Below are positions 1 to 11,375 of a stretch of DNA of 64,000 nucleotides, in pieces. The position numbers and the translations under genes were made by a program. This DNA comes from Eucommia ulmoides. Taxonomy: Eukaryota; Streptophyta; Magnoliopsida; Garryales; Eucommiaceae. The notes under the pieces were generated by a model, which saw only the letters and a list, made by a program, of their open reading frames with translations, was not told where the DNA came from and did not search any database. The stretch is taken from NCBI GenBank assembly GCA_016647705.1, contig CM028326.1, positions 22,459,901 to 22,523,900 of the forward strand, in the 5' to 3' direction. Position 1 is the first letter of the stretch; every line of letters starts with the position of its first letter.

Positions 1-459
1 CCATGTTGGTACCCATAAATGTGTTGACATTTAATTTTAGACTGATAAGTAGATGGATTGAAACAAAGACAAGGTAATTTATTGTTATCATCCCCCGTTT
101 AACAACCGTCGTTTTTCCAATTTTTTCGACTATAATTAGTGGATACGTTAACATTCATGCATAGATAAAATAAGACCTAGCCAAAACGGAATGCATATAG
201 GAAATTTTTTGCATGAATCCAGACTGTTAACAGTGAATGAAGTCACAAAACGTTAACATTTGTGCATGTTATCTATAAGTTAACATTCACACGTACATGT
301 GAAATACACCCTGATCAGAATAATAACAGCAGTTGTCCAGGGAGTTGTTTTGTACACTTCACGTATATTTGTGTTCATTCTATTAGTTGCTCCATTTCTT
401 TTTCATTGCGTGATACAAAAAATACAATGGTCATCCACGTGGTGTTGATGTGAAAGTAT
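1..459. other. MULE left flank, no gene seen
   Basis: No convincing coding region. It holds several copies of a GTTAACATT-type motif (near 148, 251 and 277), the same motif that recurs in the other MULE pieces. It probably represents the subterminal or 5' untranslated part of the transposon. Confidence 0.4.
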
Positions 460-1867
460 GATGGTTACTCATTGGGAGTAAAGGTTGACGTAGATTTCAC
501 ATACGAGATGTTAATACAAAGATTGATAGCGAGGTGGGATGTTTTGAAGGGAGAATCATTTGAGCTGAAATAATCGTTACTGGGGCACAAAATTTGTTTG
601 ATGTCATGTCAAGATGACTTAGAATTGGTAGTTTGCCTTGCTTGTTCGATGATATTGGAGTATGTTGGCGTGAACATCAAGCTATGTGGTAGTGGGGGTG
701 GTTCAGGGAACAACAAGCAGAACACGGTGGTCGAATATCGGCGAGGACGCGGTGGTAGAGGTGGTGCGGACATGGATGGGGATTTGTATCCTATTTTTTG
801 CCCTGTATCGCAAAAAGTATTATTGTTTGATCATTGGGTTGATGGAATAAAAGAAGTAGGACAAAGTTTTAAGGGTGGAATACCTGAGTTTAGAGAGACG
901 CTAAGAAAATACGTTGTATAGGTAGGGTTTAGTTTCAAATACAAGAAGAACGACAAACAGAGGGTGATGGTTGACTGTGCACTAAAAGAATAAACGGGTT
1001 GTGTATGGAGAGTGCATAGAAGGGTAGATAAAAGAAATGGTTTTTTTTTACATATAGGAGCTAGTAAAGGATCATTCATGTGCTGCTATTTTGTGGAAAA
1101 ACAAAAATGAGAACATGAACTCCAACATTGTCAAGTCATGTTTGGTGGATCTGGTTTGAAACACACTCGGAACTTCCCCAATTGATGTTGTCCACACATT
1201 TAAGAATGATTACGACATCGAGATTCCATACCACATCACATAGAATGGAGCTGAAAAAGCTCATGATAATTTGTATGGCGACCATAAGTCTTCATATGAT
1301 CAACTGCATTGGTACATGGATACTTGTTTGCGTACAAACCCCAGGAACCACTTGGTTCTGGATTATGATCAAGAAACTGGGCACTTTAGAAGATTGTTCA
1401 TGGCGTTTAACGTATCCACCTATGGGTTCAAGTACTGCCGTCCAATGTTATTCCTTGATGGAACGTTTCTGGGGGGACAGATACAAGGGATGTTTGATGG
1501 TAGCTAGCATGAAGAATGAGAACGATGGTAATTGTTTTTGTATGTATGTTCTTATCAATTCTGTTTCACATTTGTTTGATGTTTCGTATATTTGGTTTAT
1601 AGGGTTGTTCCCAGTTGCTTTTGTTCTGGTCGACACGGAGAACAATGATAATTGGTATAGGTTTATGGAGAACCTGTAAAAAATTGTGCCCCATAAACGT
1701 GTGTTAACATTCATATCAGACTGACATAGCAAGATACTCGAAGGCGTTCATAGAATTTTTCTGAATTGTTTCCACTCTTTTTGCTTGAATCACTTAAAGA
1801 ACAATTTGAGAGACAAATTAGCTGGTATGAAATAAGGATTTAAAGAGAAGTTGGTTTATAAATATAC
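460..1867 (+). pseudogene. MULE transposase, N-terminal and catalytic part (degraded)
   Basis: Conceptual translation in several frames gives the usual order of a plant Mutator-family transposase. A PB1-like N-terminal segment lies around 460-700. A MuDR-type DNA-binding region lies around 830-1,080, with phrases such as VGQSFKGGIPEFRETLRKY. The start of the catalytic region is at about 1,390-1,500, with FRRLFMAFNVSTYGFKYCRP followed by MLFLDGTFLGG; the first catalytic Asp is the D of LDGTF. It continues with FPVAFVLVDTENNDNWYRF at about 1,610-1,670 and an SDxHSKILEGV segment at about 1,710-1,760 that holds the second catalytic Asp. Several in-frame stops and frame changes (for example within 900-1,270 and near 1,679) make it a pseudogene. 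The gene is cut at 1,867 by a solo LTR and resumes at 3,930. The protein would bind the transposon ends and catalyse DNA cleavage in the nucleus. Confidence 0.85.
1528..1602 (+). other. Probable intron in the MULE transposase
   Basis: The conserved catalytic region breaks after ASMKNENDG and resumes with LFPVAFVLV. The 75 bases between start with GT and end with a T-rich tract and AG. Removing them restores the family spacing between the first catalytic Asp and the following conserved block. Confidence 0.55.
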
Positions 1868-3929
1868 TGTTGATCCTAAAATTTTGATGAACAATTAAGT
1901 ATTTATATTTTGGTGGAACTAATGTTTAATTGAGTGTTTCAGTGATTTAAAGTTCCAGTAATGAAGACGTCAAATTAAATGAAGTTGAAGACATTGAAGA
2001 TCAAATTAAATGGATGCCAAATGATGAAGATGAAGTTGAAGATTTAAGAGTTTGAAGAAATTAGGAAAAATAACCCAGGTAAATTTCAACGCTTAATATC
2101 CCATTTAGGAACACACACGCGCACAAAATGTTTTTATTATTTATATGTGTTTTGATAAGATGAATTTATTTGCTCTTATGTGTATTTGAAAAGAAATATT
2201 TATAAATTGTTAAAATGGAATTTGAGAAAGTTAGTGGAACTAATTGAGAAAATAAATTAGTTAAAGGGGCGAAAATGTAAAAGAGAAATAGTATAAAACG
2301 AGATTAGAGAAAAGATTCAGAAAGAAAAAGTCGACCGAGGAGTCGACCGGCATATGGTGGTTGAACTCTCTGAATTTGCGAGTCGACCGAGCGGTCGATC
2401 GATAAACGCAGTTGGCTACTTCCAGAATCTTCCAGTTGACTGGGCAGTCGATTGAGTGCTCTGTTTTAGGATAATGTTTGATCCAAAATCATATCTAAAA
2501 GTAGCCATTTTTTGTTAAGATTTGAGAGATATTTAAGGAATTTGGTGATATTTAAGATATGGTTCATATATTAATTAAATCCTATTAATATGGTTCATCA
2601 AATATTAATGTTTCTCAATTTGGTACTTGAAATAGATTCTATTCTTATTAATTGAGATTGAGAAATACTTTGACGATTTAATTGAGAGATTTAAAAGTTG
2701 TTTTTAAGTGAGATTGAACTTAAATAAAATCATTATGATATAAGGAGTCTATATGTGCTATTATTTGTCATGACACATGTAAACTAGCCGTTAGAAGGCT
2801 AATTTCATATTCCTATGTATGAACCTGCGAATTTCATATATCATAAAGCAGTAAAGAAAAGAAATTATATCATATCATAAGAGTGAGCTTTTCTAAGAGT
2901 TATCTTTCTGAGAGTTTGTGAGTTATTCTAAGAGTAATCTTAAAGATCAATTGGATTAATATTTGCTGCTACCGGATCTGAAGTTACATTATTTTATCTG
3001 ATTATTCTATGGATTCCGGGTGAGATATTTCCAATTATATTATTTCATTGCATTACTTGTTTATATTTTGGAAATTGATCTTAGAATTTGTTTCTGATTT
3101 TTTAAGAAAATATTTTTACAAATAATTTCTTAAATCTGATTACATGCTTCAATTTGCTACCCATATCTTGTTAAAATCAGATTTCTGCATCTCACATTTT
3201 TCTATCACTAGTTGGGATAGTAATTGAGTTTTTATATATCTGGGGTGGTAGAAACTCCGAGTGAGTTTTACTTATCAATTTCTGTATTAGTGAGTTATGA
3301 CATATTAAATATCATTGGGGATATTTAATCAAAGGTAGCAGGGTTTCAGTTTCTTCCTTTAAAGAGATTGAGGTAGTGATTCTTTCTGGGTAACAATTGC
3401 GTTGTGAGTGAATTGTAAATGTTCCATCCTTACCTGTAAAAATGATACTTAGAGTGTTGTGTGAGGTTTTGATTCTTGAGCCGTAGTGATAAAAAGAATT
3501 AGGTTAATCTTTAACCTGTGAAAAGATAGGTTATTCTTGAACCTGTAAAAAGTAGAGGTTATTCCTAAGCCTGTAAATTTTTTTTTTGTAAAGGTTGATT
3601 CTGATCTTGTAAAAGAATCGGTGTACGGGTTTACTTCCTACCTTTAAAGGGATCTTGAGAATTAGTGGGTGCGAATCTCCGTGGAGTTCAGAAGACTAGA
3701 CTAGCCAAGAGTAGTTTGATGAACCAGGATATATCTTGGTGTGCTATATTATTAATTTGTTTATTTTTACTATTTGGGTGTGCACCTAGTTAATTGATTT
3801 ATTCCGCTGTGATATAAAGATAATAATTAATTTAAGAATAAAATTAATTATTTGATTTATCAAATTTTATTCTGATATATTTTTTAATTACCCAATTCAC
3901 CCCCTCTTGGGTATTTTACTGGGCCAACA
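1868..3929 (+). mobile_element. Solo LTR, Ty1/copia SIRE-like
   Basis: A 2,062-bp sequence starts TGTTGATCC and ends GGGCCAACA, so the ends are short inverted repeats. It is flanked by the perfect 5-bp duplication TATAC (1,863-1,867 and 3,930-3,934). The first bases (TGTTGATCCTAAAATTTTGA) and the CAATTCACCCCCTCTTGGGT tail resemble plant Ty1/copia LTRs of the SIRE/Maximus kind. No internal region is left, as expected after recombination between two LTRs. A TATA-like TATAAAAC lies near 2,292. Orientation is inferred from the tail and the TATA. It interrupts the MULE transposase. Confidence 0.8.
3440..3640 (+). repeat. Short degenerate repeats in the SIRE-like LTR
   Basis: The phrase CCTGTAAAA and close variants recur several times with spacing of about 25-50 bases, often preceded by TTATTCTTGA-like sequence. 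This looks like a degenerate local repeat inside the LTR. Confidence 0.4.
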
Positions 3930-3934
3930 TATAC

Positions 3935-4720
3935 TATTATAGCACATGCGACGACGATATAAATTTTTTTATCAAGTATTGGGGAAAGTAATGGCTGACT
4001 GTTTTGGACAGGTAGATAATTTCCTGTTAGACGTGCCTTTCGAAAATTTCTACAACATGTTTTTCATAGGTAAAAGACATGGTGAGATGTCTTCTAATTT
4101 AGCGGAGTCATTTAATGCCTGGATTCGTGAGTACCGTCACCTGCTTATCATAATTGTGATTAACAAGATTAGATGCAAGTTAATATCTTATTTGTTAGTT
4201 AGATGCGCAGAATCATTGTTGATGTCTATTGTTATGTGCCCAATTCATGAGCAGATGATCAGAAAGATGATTAGAGATAATCGAACTTGGATTGTTGTGG
4301 AGTGTGCGAATAATGTCTTTGAAATACACTCGAATCCAACCGTTAATGTAGATATGGGAAAGATAACATTCACATGTTTTAACTAACAGGGGAATGGATT
4401 CTCGTATGCACACGCTTGTGCGACCATTTATCATAGTGGTAAGAATCTATGCAATTTCATAGAGTTATATTTTTTTGACTGATTAATATATAAAATGCTA
4501 TTCGGAAGGTATATACGGGGTCCCGACACTCGAGAAACCACAGTGGGATGAATCGAAAACTGTGATCATCCCTCCAATCACAAACAAACAACCTGGTTGG
4601 GCAAGGAAAAAATGAATTCCATCGATATGAGAGGTTGCTGAGATAAAATGTGGTAGGTGGCACAAATACGGACACCACAATTGGAAATCATGCACTGTGC
4701 CCATATGATTTGCTTTATTT
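3935..4720 (+). pseudogene. MULE transposase, C-terminal part (degraded)
   Basis: This continues the transposase after the solo LTR. Translation gives the conserved block GKRHGEMSSNLAESFNAWI at about 4,060-4,120, which holds the last catalytic acidic residue in the family pattern TSNxAEsxN. A SWIM-type zinc finger remnant follows (GFSYAHACATIYHSGKNL, about 4,390-4,450; the conserved Cys-His positions are only partly kept). At about 4,625-4,690 a CCHC zinc-knuckle-like end reads KCGRWHKYGHHNWKSC with one expected Cys replaced by Trp. There are frame changes between these blocks, so the gene is dead. The order of parts is that of full-length plant MULE transposases. Confidence 0.8.
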
Positions 4721-5610
4721 TTTAATTAGTAGGTTTGCGTCATTTGATGTGCTGTTGGTCAAATTTTTAGATGATTGATACTGTTAGATTTTGCTTATTT
4801 TTATTCTGAAAGACACTCATTTTGGTGATGTACTTGTTATATTTTTAGTTATGCTATCCCTATTTTGGTCAATTTGAATGATTTCTTTGGATCTGAATCT
4901 GTGCTATTCCACATTTTTGCATTACATGAAATTTTATATCTGTGCAATACATTTAGCACTTGAATTAATATTCTACTTTGTTAAAGGACCAAGAACATCC
5001 AAACAAAATCCAATTGGATATTACATTAACATTCATTTAGTTAGGGAAATTGAAAAGTTAGAAAAAACGGATTTGGCTTGGACGCATAGTTAGGTTTCGA
5101 TGAATAAATGTGTGTCAGGGATAATTATGATAAAAAATGTGGTTGTGCAATAAGTCTTATTTAGACATGGGTTGTGATGAATATAAGCCTTAGCGGACTA
5201 ATTAAAAATGGTTGCCTCGTAAGTAACGATTAAGGTCACCAGTGAATGATCACAGTTCCTGAAATTGTGAAGTGAGTTTGCACAGACATATTCCATTGAT
5301 GTAATTTGATGTCTCTTCAATGTTTAAGGAAGATCTTTATTATGATTGATCCGGTTTGGTTGAGTTCATTAATAACAAAAACACATTTTCAGCAATATAT
5401 ATGGGGGTGTACACCTACTGTCCGTCCAAACCTTCAAGTTTTTGAGTCTTTCTGTGTTCGCAGGAGGTGTGAAAAATTAAGTCGATCTATGGGCAAAACT
5501 TGATCGAGCAGGATGCGAGGAGGTAGGAAGAATGTGCAGCCTAAATGACCAAAATCGTCGTAAAAATGCAATGCCTTATCGGGAATGTGACGTAGACATA
5601 CTCAAACACG
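4721..5610. other. MULE interior, mostly unreadable
   Basis: No gene is supported. Around 5,400-5,600 a + strand reading contains basic, Cys/Arg-rich phrases that could be a second decayed zinc-knuckle tail, but frames change often and the match is weak. Confidence 0.35.
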
Positions 5611-5760
5611 ATGGATAAGAATAGATTTTTGAAGGAAGAGATTGAGCACCTTTGTGGCTGGGTTGTCTCATTGGAGACCGAAGTGGATATGTTACGTCGC
5701 ATAGTCGACCTCGGATATAATAGACCTGTTTGCATCAATTCGTCAGTTGTTATGAACTGA
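5611..5760 (+). pseudogene. Short coiled-coil reading frame, copy 1
   Basis: A 49-codon frame encodes an acidic, heptad-like segment (KEEIEHLCGWVVSLETEVDM) followed by LRRIVDLGY. It aligns by eye with the frame at 6,469-6,657, sharing the pattern of E-x-L/F-C, V-x-x-LE and LR spacing. It may be the 3' exon of a MULE-encoded protein of unknown role, present twice. No known domain is recognised. Confidence 0.35.
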
Positions 5761-6468
5761 CCTCATATTTCTGTCCAAATCTAGGGGTCCTCTTTTATGT
5801 GAATATAGTAAATACGGTGGTAGATAATAATAATAATGTGTCGATAATGGTGGGAATTGTGCAGATGATATCTAATCCCAACAGATCAATTGTTTTGGGT
5901 TTTATGATGTACAAATGTTAACTCTAATGATATATAGCCGTTTGAATATCATTTTTTGTCACTATAAATATGTGGATGTTCAAGTTATTTTTTTGTATAC
6001 ATAAATGTTTACGTCACATTCGATGTAACGAATAGGCATTAGGGTTTTCGAGGGTAATTAAGTTCAGTACAAATGTTAACGGAAGATGAAGAGTTTGACA
6101 TAATGGGTATCGATGGATGCGTAGGAGAGTGGAACGACATGTTCATCGATTTTTGGTGCAGATACAAGGTTCACACAGTCGTAATTAATACTAAGTAACT
6201 ACAGGCGACCCTGCAAATCCTATAGGGGCAACAGTATATATAGACACATAGTTCTACTAGGAACGACATCAAACATCTAGTCAGATGTTGCAATCAATGT
6301 TCATGCTTTGCCTGTTGATTTGTTCGGTTTTTTTGTAAAGATGGTGAATAACCTGAACAATGCATTTGAGAAAGACTTCGAAAATGGGACTAGGAGGCGA
6401 AGAAGTTAGTTGAGTTTAGCAGGGCAATGCAATGGCTGATAGGCATTGCTAGATGAAGATTCTCTTAT
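5761..6468. other. MULE interior spacer between the two coiled-coil frames
   Basis: AT-rich and without a supported gene. It contains two reverse-oriented copies of the ATGTTAAC motif (near 5,914 and 6,069) and weak coding-like phrases near 6,090-6,450 that I cannot assign. Confidence 0.3.
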
Positions 6469-6657
6469 GTGATAGAAGATAACATAGAATTGAAATTGGA
6501 AGTTGAGAATTTTTGTGCTCGAGTTGCTGCACTGGAAGCGAAGATTGAATTGTTGAGAGCGTATTTGAGACATGGTTTTGCCTTCCCCCTCAAAGTCAGC
6601 GAGTCATTGGTTGACATAAACTTAAATCGCTCGTTTTTTGTTTATGATATTTCTTGA
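6469..6657 (+). pseudogene. Short coiled-coil reading frame, copy 2
   Basis: A 62-codon frame starts MIEDNIELKLEVENF, continues with VAALEAKIELLRAYLRHGF and ends in a non-charged tail. Hydrophobic residues fall at heptad spacing over about 35 residues. It resembles the frame at 5,611-5,760. It is unrecognised at family level and probably belongs to the MULE rather than to a host gene. It could also be the 3' end of a longer gene whose upstream exons are decayed. Confidence 0.35.
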
Positions 6658-6749
6658 AGTAATGTAGAATATTACCAACGTCTAAGAAACTCGTGTTTGG
6701 TAGGATGTAATAAACACAGTATGTCAATATACGCAGTTTTCGTTTTTTA

Positions 6750-7440
6750 TTTATTTATTTACATTAACATTTCACTAGTAGCATTTTCTCATCTGATGTC
6801 GTACATATCCACAATATTATGTGTTAACACATTATGAGTGAATGTTACTGTGTATCTATATTTTATCGGACTACCAAAACTATTTTTTGGGTTTGTTCAT
6901 TAACATTCACTCAAAACAACCATCTCATAATCTAAAATCAGATCAAAATAGGCAAATCAGAACAATGCATATAGTATGTGAAATAGATCCAATTCAGATC
7001 AGAGATCAACCAGCTATTCTATTTGACTTTGGTTGAGGTGGTTCGTTAACATTCACTCAAACATAACCATTTTCACAACGGATGTCAATATATATGTGTA
7101 AACCGTAAGTAAAATTCGATGGATTTGTCAACATTTTCACGAAAACAACCAATTCATATTCCAAAACTAGTGCCAATATATTTTCCAACATATTGGGTTT
7201 GTTAACATTTACTTAAAATAATCATTTTCATAAAATATGAAATGGATTTCAACATGTGTAAACCATCAGTATAATTTGATAGATTTATTAACATTCACAC
7301 AAAAACAACCAATTCACATTCCAAACCCAATGCCAATATATATTTAAACATATTGGTTTCATTAACATTCACTCAACACTATTTCCAAAAAACAGAACAA
7401 ACATATGCATAGGTTACATGGATTTGTTAACATTTCATTT
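6750..7440 (+). repeat. Array of GTTAACATTCAC motifs with a degenerate 158-bp tandem duplication
   Basis: The motif or a one- or two-base variant occurs near 6,761, 6,899, 7,046, 7,129, 7,201, 7,271, 7,361 and 7,428, often followed by CAAAA(C)AACCA. Segments 7,060-7,217 and 7,220-7,376 align with each other as a diverged tandem duplication. No coding is seen. It sits between the convergent transposase and ULP1 genes of the MULE. Confidence 0.6.
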
Positions 7441-8043
7441 TTAATATTCAATGAAGATTAATTATTCGTGCACACATTGCGTTATAAGGTGTATGGACAA
7501 AAAATAGCTACGACAAACAAAAACCCCACGGTTATGTTTTGGATCCAAAAAAAGAAATAACAATATTTATAGCAAAAATGTTGCCCTTTTGGCACAAATT
7601 ACAGATCATGATGCTGTTAGGTGGTTCTTTCTGGATCAAGACGACAATAATGATCAACTTCTGATTGGATCATTCAACATAAAATGTATGATTTTCTTGC
7701 ACAACTACTTATCTCAGTTGCTGTCAATTTTTCTATGACTGCTTTATTTTTAACATATTACTTCATGATATAGATAACGTGTATCCTGCATTCAGTCCTA
7801 GAAAAAAATTGTGGACTAGATAACAGTAAAGATCCCACTTTACATAGCATGATATTTAAGTTTATATACAGGATGATATGTAAGTTTACGTACGCTTCTC
7901 GTTGTTGTGGACATTTAAGACATTGTTTGATCTGCACGACTGCCCAACCATGGAATATTTTTGTATTGATATATTGCTCAACAAATATTTTCTATTAATC
8001 ACACATGATTAGGAACAAACAGATAAATACAGAGAAAAAAATA
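7441..8043. other. MULE interior downstream of the ULP1 gene
   Basis: No firm gene. A + strand reading around 7,540-7,690 stays open for about 50 codons with a plausible composition (SKNVALLAQITDHDAVRWFF) but matches nothing I know. Confidence 0.25.
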
Positions 8044-8520
8044 GTTTTATGCGTCAAATAGGTTGAAGTATTCCACTGTTTGCACGTCGCAATAGTAGTA
8101 ATCAAACGATTGATCCCTTGACATTATTGAATTATAGCATGTCCATTTCTTTTTAAATATATCCAGAGCCATCAACATCCAGTAGTTTGGATATGCATAA
8201 TGACCACTTGTATTCATTGGAAAGAAAATATACCTATAATTGCTAGTGAATGCATCTTTGATTGTTTCACAGAGGTTGCACAAAAGAGCTTCTTCTCCCC
8301 CTATGATGATGGTCTATCAGAGACGAAGTTAGATGTTAGTTTATAAATGAATTTATAGTGTATCAAGCACACGACATGCCCATATTTGTGTAATTACAAA
8401 CTTCGCTTGATCTAAAAGAGCCTCGGACATCATGCTTCGGTGATCGTTGGCTGATTGCATCTTGCATTCAAGATATTCACCAAAAGTATCGATAACCTAC
8501 AAAATACGAAAATGTTAGTT
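8044..8520 (-). pseudogene. ULP1-type cysteine protease, C-terminal exons (MULE-borne)
   Basis: The - strand frame at 8,047-8,283 reads YIFFPMNTSGHYAYPNYWML, then a LDIFKKKWTCYNSIM-type segment. This is the family pattern around the catalytic His (GHY/W) and downstream beta strands of ULP1/C48 SUMO proteases found in plant MULEs. An upstream exon at about 8,400-8,500 reads VIDTFGEYLECKMQ, also typical of this family. A gap of about 80-100 bases between the exons begins with GTAATT and ends in AG, fitting an intron. The rest of the gene lies at 31,410-33,390 on the other side of the Athila-like insertion. In the family the product would cleave SUMO-like conjugates; here the gene is dispersed and dead. 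Confidence 0.7.
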
Positions 8521-8664
8521 CGAGTTTATTTGTCACAGTCCATTAAAGGCAATATTTTCCTAACAATTATTACATGCACATTTATTCAACATAAAAAATA
8601 CACCTTGCAATGTTTTTTAACGCTTACATTGTCCACAATTTACCGATCTTTCATGATGCATAAA
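8521..8664 (-). other. MULE/ULP1 gene sequence next to the Athila-like insertion
   Basis: An AT-rich stretch of the host transposon ends at ATAAA (8,660-8,664), the probable left target-site copy of the large insertion. No separate feature is seen. Confidence 0.35.
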
Positions 8665-8965
8665 TGATTGCTCAAATTACTTACCCTAATTAAGTGCAAA
8701 ATATTGTAGTATAGTGTAAGACCCTAACTATCGCATACACATAATCATTAGTTCCATTTAAGAACATTTAGAAATAACGGGGTAAAATGTGTTATTTATT
8801 ATTTAATTTAAAAATTTTAGGGGTTAATTTGCAAATTTTAAAAATATTAATTTTGAATCGGGCTTAAATAATAACTTAAAGATAGTTAGGGGGGGTTTAT
8901 GTAATTTAAAAAAAATAATAATAGATAATATCTATGTATAAGGCGGTGATCAAACCCATCCCCCC

Positions 8966-9006
<41 letters not shown>
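8966..9006 (+). repeat. (TC)n-(TA)n microsatellite in the solo LTR
   Basis: A run of TC dinucleotides passes directly into a run of TA dinucleotides. The corresponding place in the two related LTRs also holds a TA run, so it is an ancestral LTR feature next to the presumed promoter. Confidence 0.8.
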
Positions 9007-10429
9007 CACAATAGAAATCAAGGAACAAAACATGGGAGAGGGACGCGTGTGTAGACGTGTGGCCGATTTACGCATCCACATATATATACATCTATGCATT
9101 TAATCCATGAAAAAAAAAATAGAAACAGAAAAACCGAGAGAGAGAGAAGGCAGTCGCCGGCGGTGTGGGATAGATCCAATGGTATGACTGCGTGTGTGTG
9201 TCGCGGCTGTGCGGGTGTGTGTAGGTGGGCGTCGTTCAATCGACGGTGATCGACGTGCGTGGGTATGATCGTTGCTATTCACCGGCAGTGGGTGGTCGGT
9301 CGTGGAGGTGTGCCGGCGAGTTCGTCGGGTGAGTGTGTGAGTTCCACTGCTGTATGTGTGTGTTTCGTTTACGTGTGTGAGTTGTGCAGACGGTTGCGGG
9401 GAGGGTGGTTGGTATTGATCATTCGGCCGGCGGTGAGGTCGCCGGAGTGGTGAGGTGAGAGAGACCGCATCGCTGCAGCAGTGCGGTCCAGCGTTGCAAA
9501 AAAAAAACAGAGAGAGGAGAAGGTTCGGCCCGGTCAGCGAGAAGTTGTTCGGCGTGTGGGTGTATTCATGATCGATTTCGGGCTGCCGGCGGCGTGGGGG
9601 CGGTGAACGACCGGCGATGTGGGAATTGGTGTGAGGGTGTTGGCAGTGGCTGAACAAAACAGAACCAGGGAAAAAAGGAAACAAAAAAAAAAATAAAAAA
9701 ATAAAAAATAAAGAAAATAAAAGAAAAGGAAAAATAAATTAAATTACACAAACAACCCAAATCAAAAACCAAAAACCCATTTCGCGGCCGATGAGCAATT
9801 GGGATCAGGTTTTAATCGTTAACTATTATTTTCGTTAAAATTAGTCGATTATTATTTCTGTTAAAAAAAATTAAATTATTAGCATTAAAATTTTCACAAC
9901 CGGATAATAATTTTGTAACCGTTAGTATTAATAATTGTGTACTGTAAATATTAACGGAGCGAAACGAATGAAATAATAATTTTTTATAATAAAATTTGGG
10001 GAAAGGGGAATTATGAATTTAGAGCCTGCATTGCATGTTAGGTTATTTTAAATAAAGTATTAATTTAGACCCTATCGCTATTAGGTTCGCAGGCGCCAAC
10101 GACCCGATAGGTTTTGGACGGTGATAGTTTTGCAGTGCTGAAATTGAGGTGAGTGTACTGTCTTTTATATAAATTTACAAATTTTATTTTCATATAAATT
10201 GTGGAAAATGTGTTTATTTAAAATGGATGAGTTTGCGATGCAATTGGATCGAGTTGGTTTTTAAAGGTGAAAAATGATTTTTGAATCAAGTTGGTTTTGA
10301 AAGTGGAAAATGATTTCTGGATCAAATTGAGTTTAAAGGAAGAAAATGTTTGTTTTGCTCAAGCTGGTTTTAAAAGGTGGAGAATGATTTTTGGTTCAAC
10401 TATGCCATAGCTTTGATCCCGTCAAGAGG

Positions 10430-10740
10430 GTATGTCATGCGAGATGGTTATGACTTGTCCGGAGGGTTAGTCCGGCAGATGGTTGTTGATATTATGACCT
10501 GTCCGAAGGGTGAGTCCGGTAGGTGGTTGTTGATATTATGACATATCCGGAGGGTGAGTCCGGCAGGTGGTTGATTAAATTATGACCTATCCGGAGGATT
10601 AGTCTGGCAGGTGGTTGTTGATATTATGGCTTATTCGGAGGATGAGTCCAGCATGTGGTTGATTATATTACGATCTGTCAGGAGAATTAATCCTGCAGGT
10701 GGTTGATTGACCCGTTAGGAAGTGCAAAACCTGCAGGTGG
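10430..10740 (+). repeat. About 58-bp hairpin-forming tandem repeat in the solo LTR
   Basis: Roughly six degenerate units carry the core CCTGTCCGGAGGGT then TAGTCCGGCAGGTGGTTG. The two halves of each core are near inverted repeats (CCTGTCCGGA against TCCGGCAGG). Related arrays with more units occur at 36,400-36,830 and 43,350-43,740. Confidence 0.75.
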
Positions 10741-11331
10741 TACGGTACCGTTGCAACTCCCGATCGTAAGGTAAAAACGATCCTATGGCTAGTAGGAGAA
10801 GAGGTGTGGAGTATTTTATTATATGTTAAAATATTTGGTCTGGTGGATTTAAAATATTTTAGCTGGGGTGATTTTAAATATTTGGATCGACATAATTTTA
10901 AATATTTGGATTGGTTAACTTAAAATATTTGTATTGGGTGTTTTAAATACAGAATTCCTTTACATTGGTGGTAGTTGAAAATTGGTTCCAAATATAGTAT
11001 GCGATATACGGTATTATTGTTATATTATAGTATTTCATTGGTGACAGTGGATCCGGGTATGTGATTCTATAATATTATATTTCGAAACATGGTGTTTATT
11101 TCTTATACTTAATCCACAAAATATTTTTATTATGAAGACAGTACACCAATAAAATTTTTGGGTTATAGGTACCGCGGTTAGGAGTTGGTCCACTACTGGC
11201 ATTAGGTAGAGTCCGGAGGTAGGGTCGTTCTGGAGGTGAGCCGGTTGGATGTGAACCGGGGAAGGTTCAGGTATTTTTTTGTGTTTTGGTTGTGAATATT
11301 TGGGACCGATTTATTCCCAAATTTTGAAACG

Positions 11332-11333
<2 letters not shown>

Positions 11334-11371
<38 letters not shown>
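11334..11371 (+). repeat. (TA)n microsatellite
   Basis: An uninterrupted TA dinucleotide run near the 3' end of the solo LTR. The related LTRs have an AAT run at the equivalent place. Confidence 0.85.

Positions 11372-11375
<4 letters not shown>

Noticed and set aside
9100-9684. A 194-codon - strand frame in the solo chromovirus LTR
   Set aside because: Its translation is His/Thr/Arg/Pro-rich low complexity, and the two sister LTRs do not keep the frame. It arises from a GC-rich, GTGTG-rich LTR segment.
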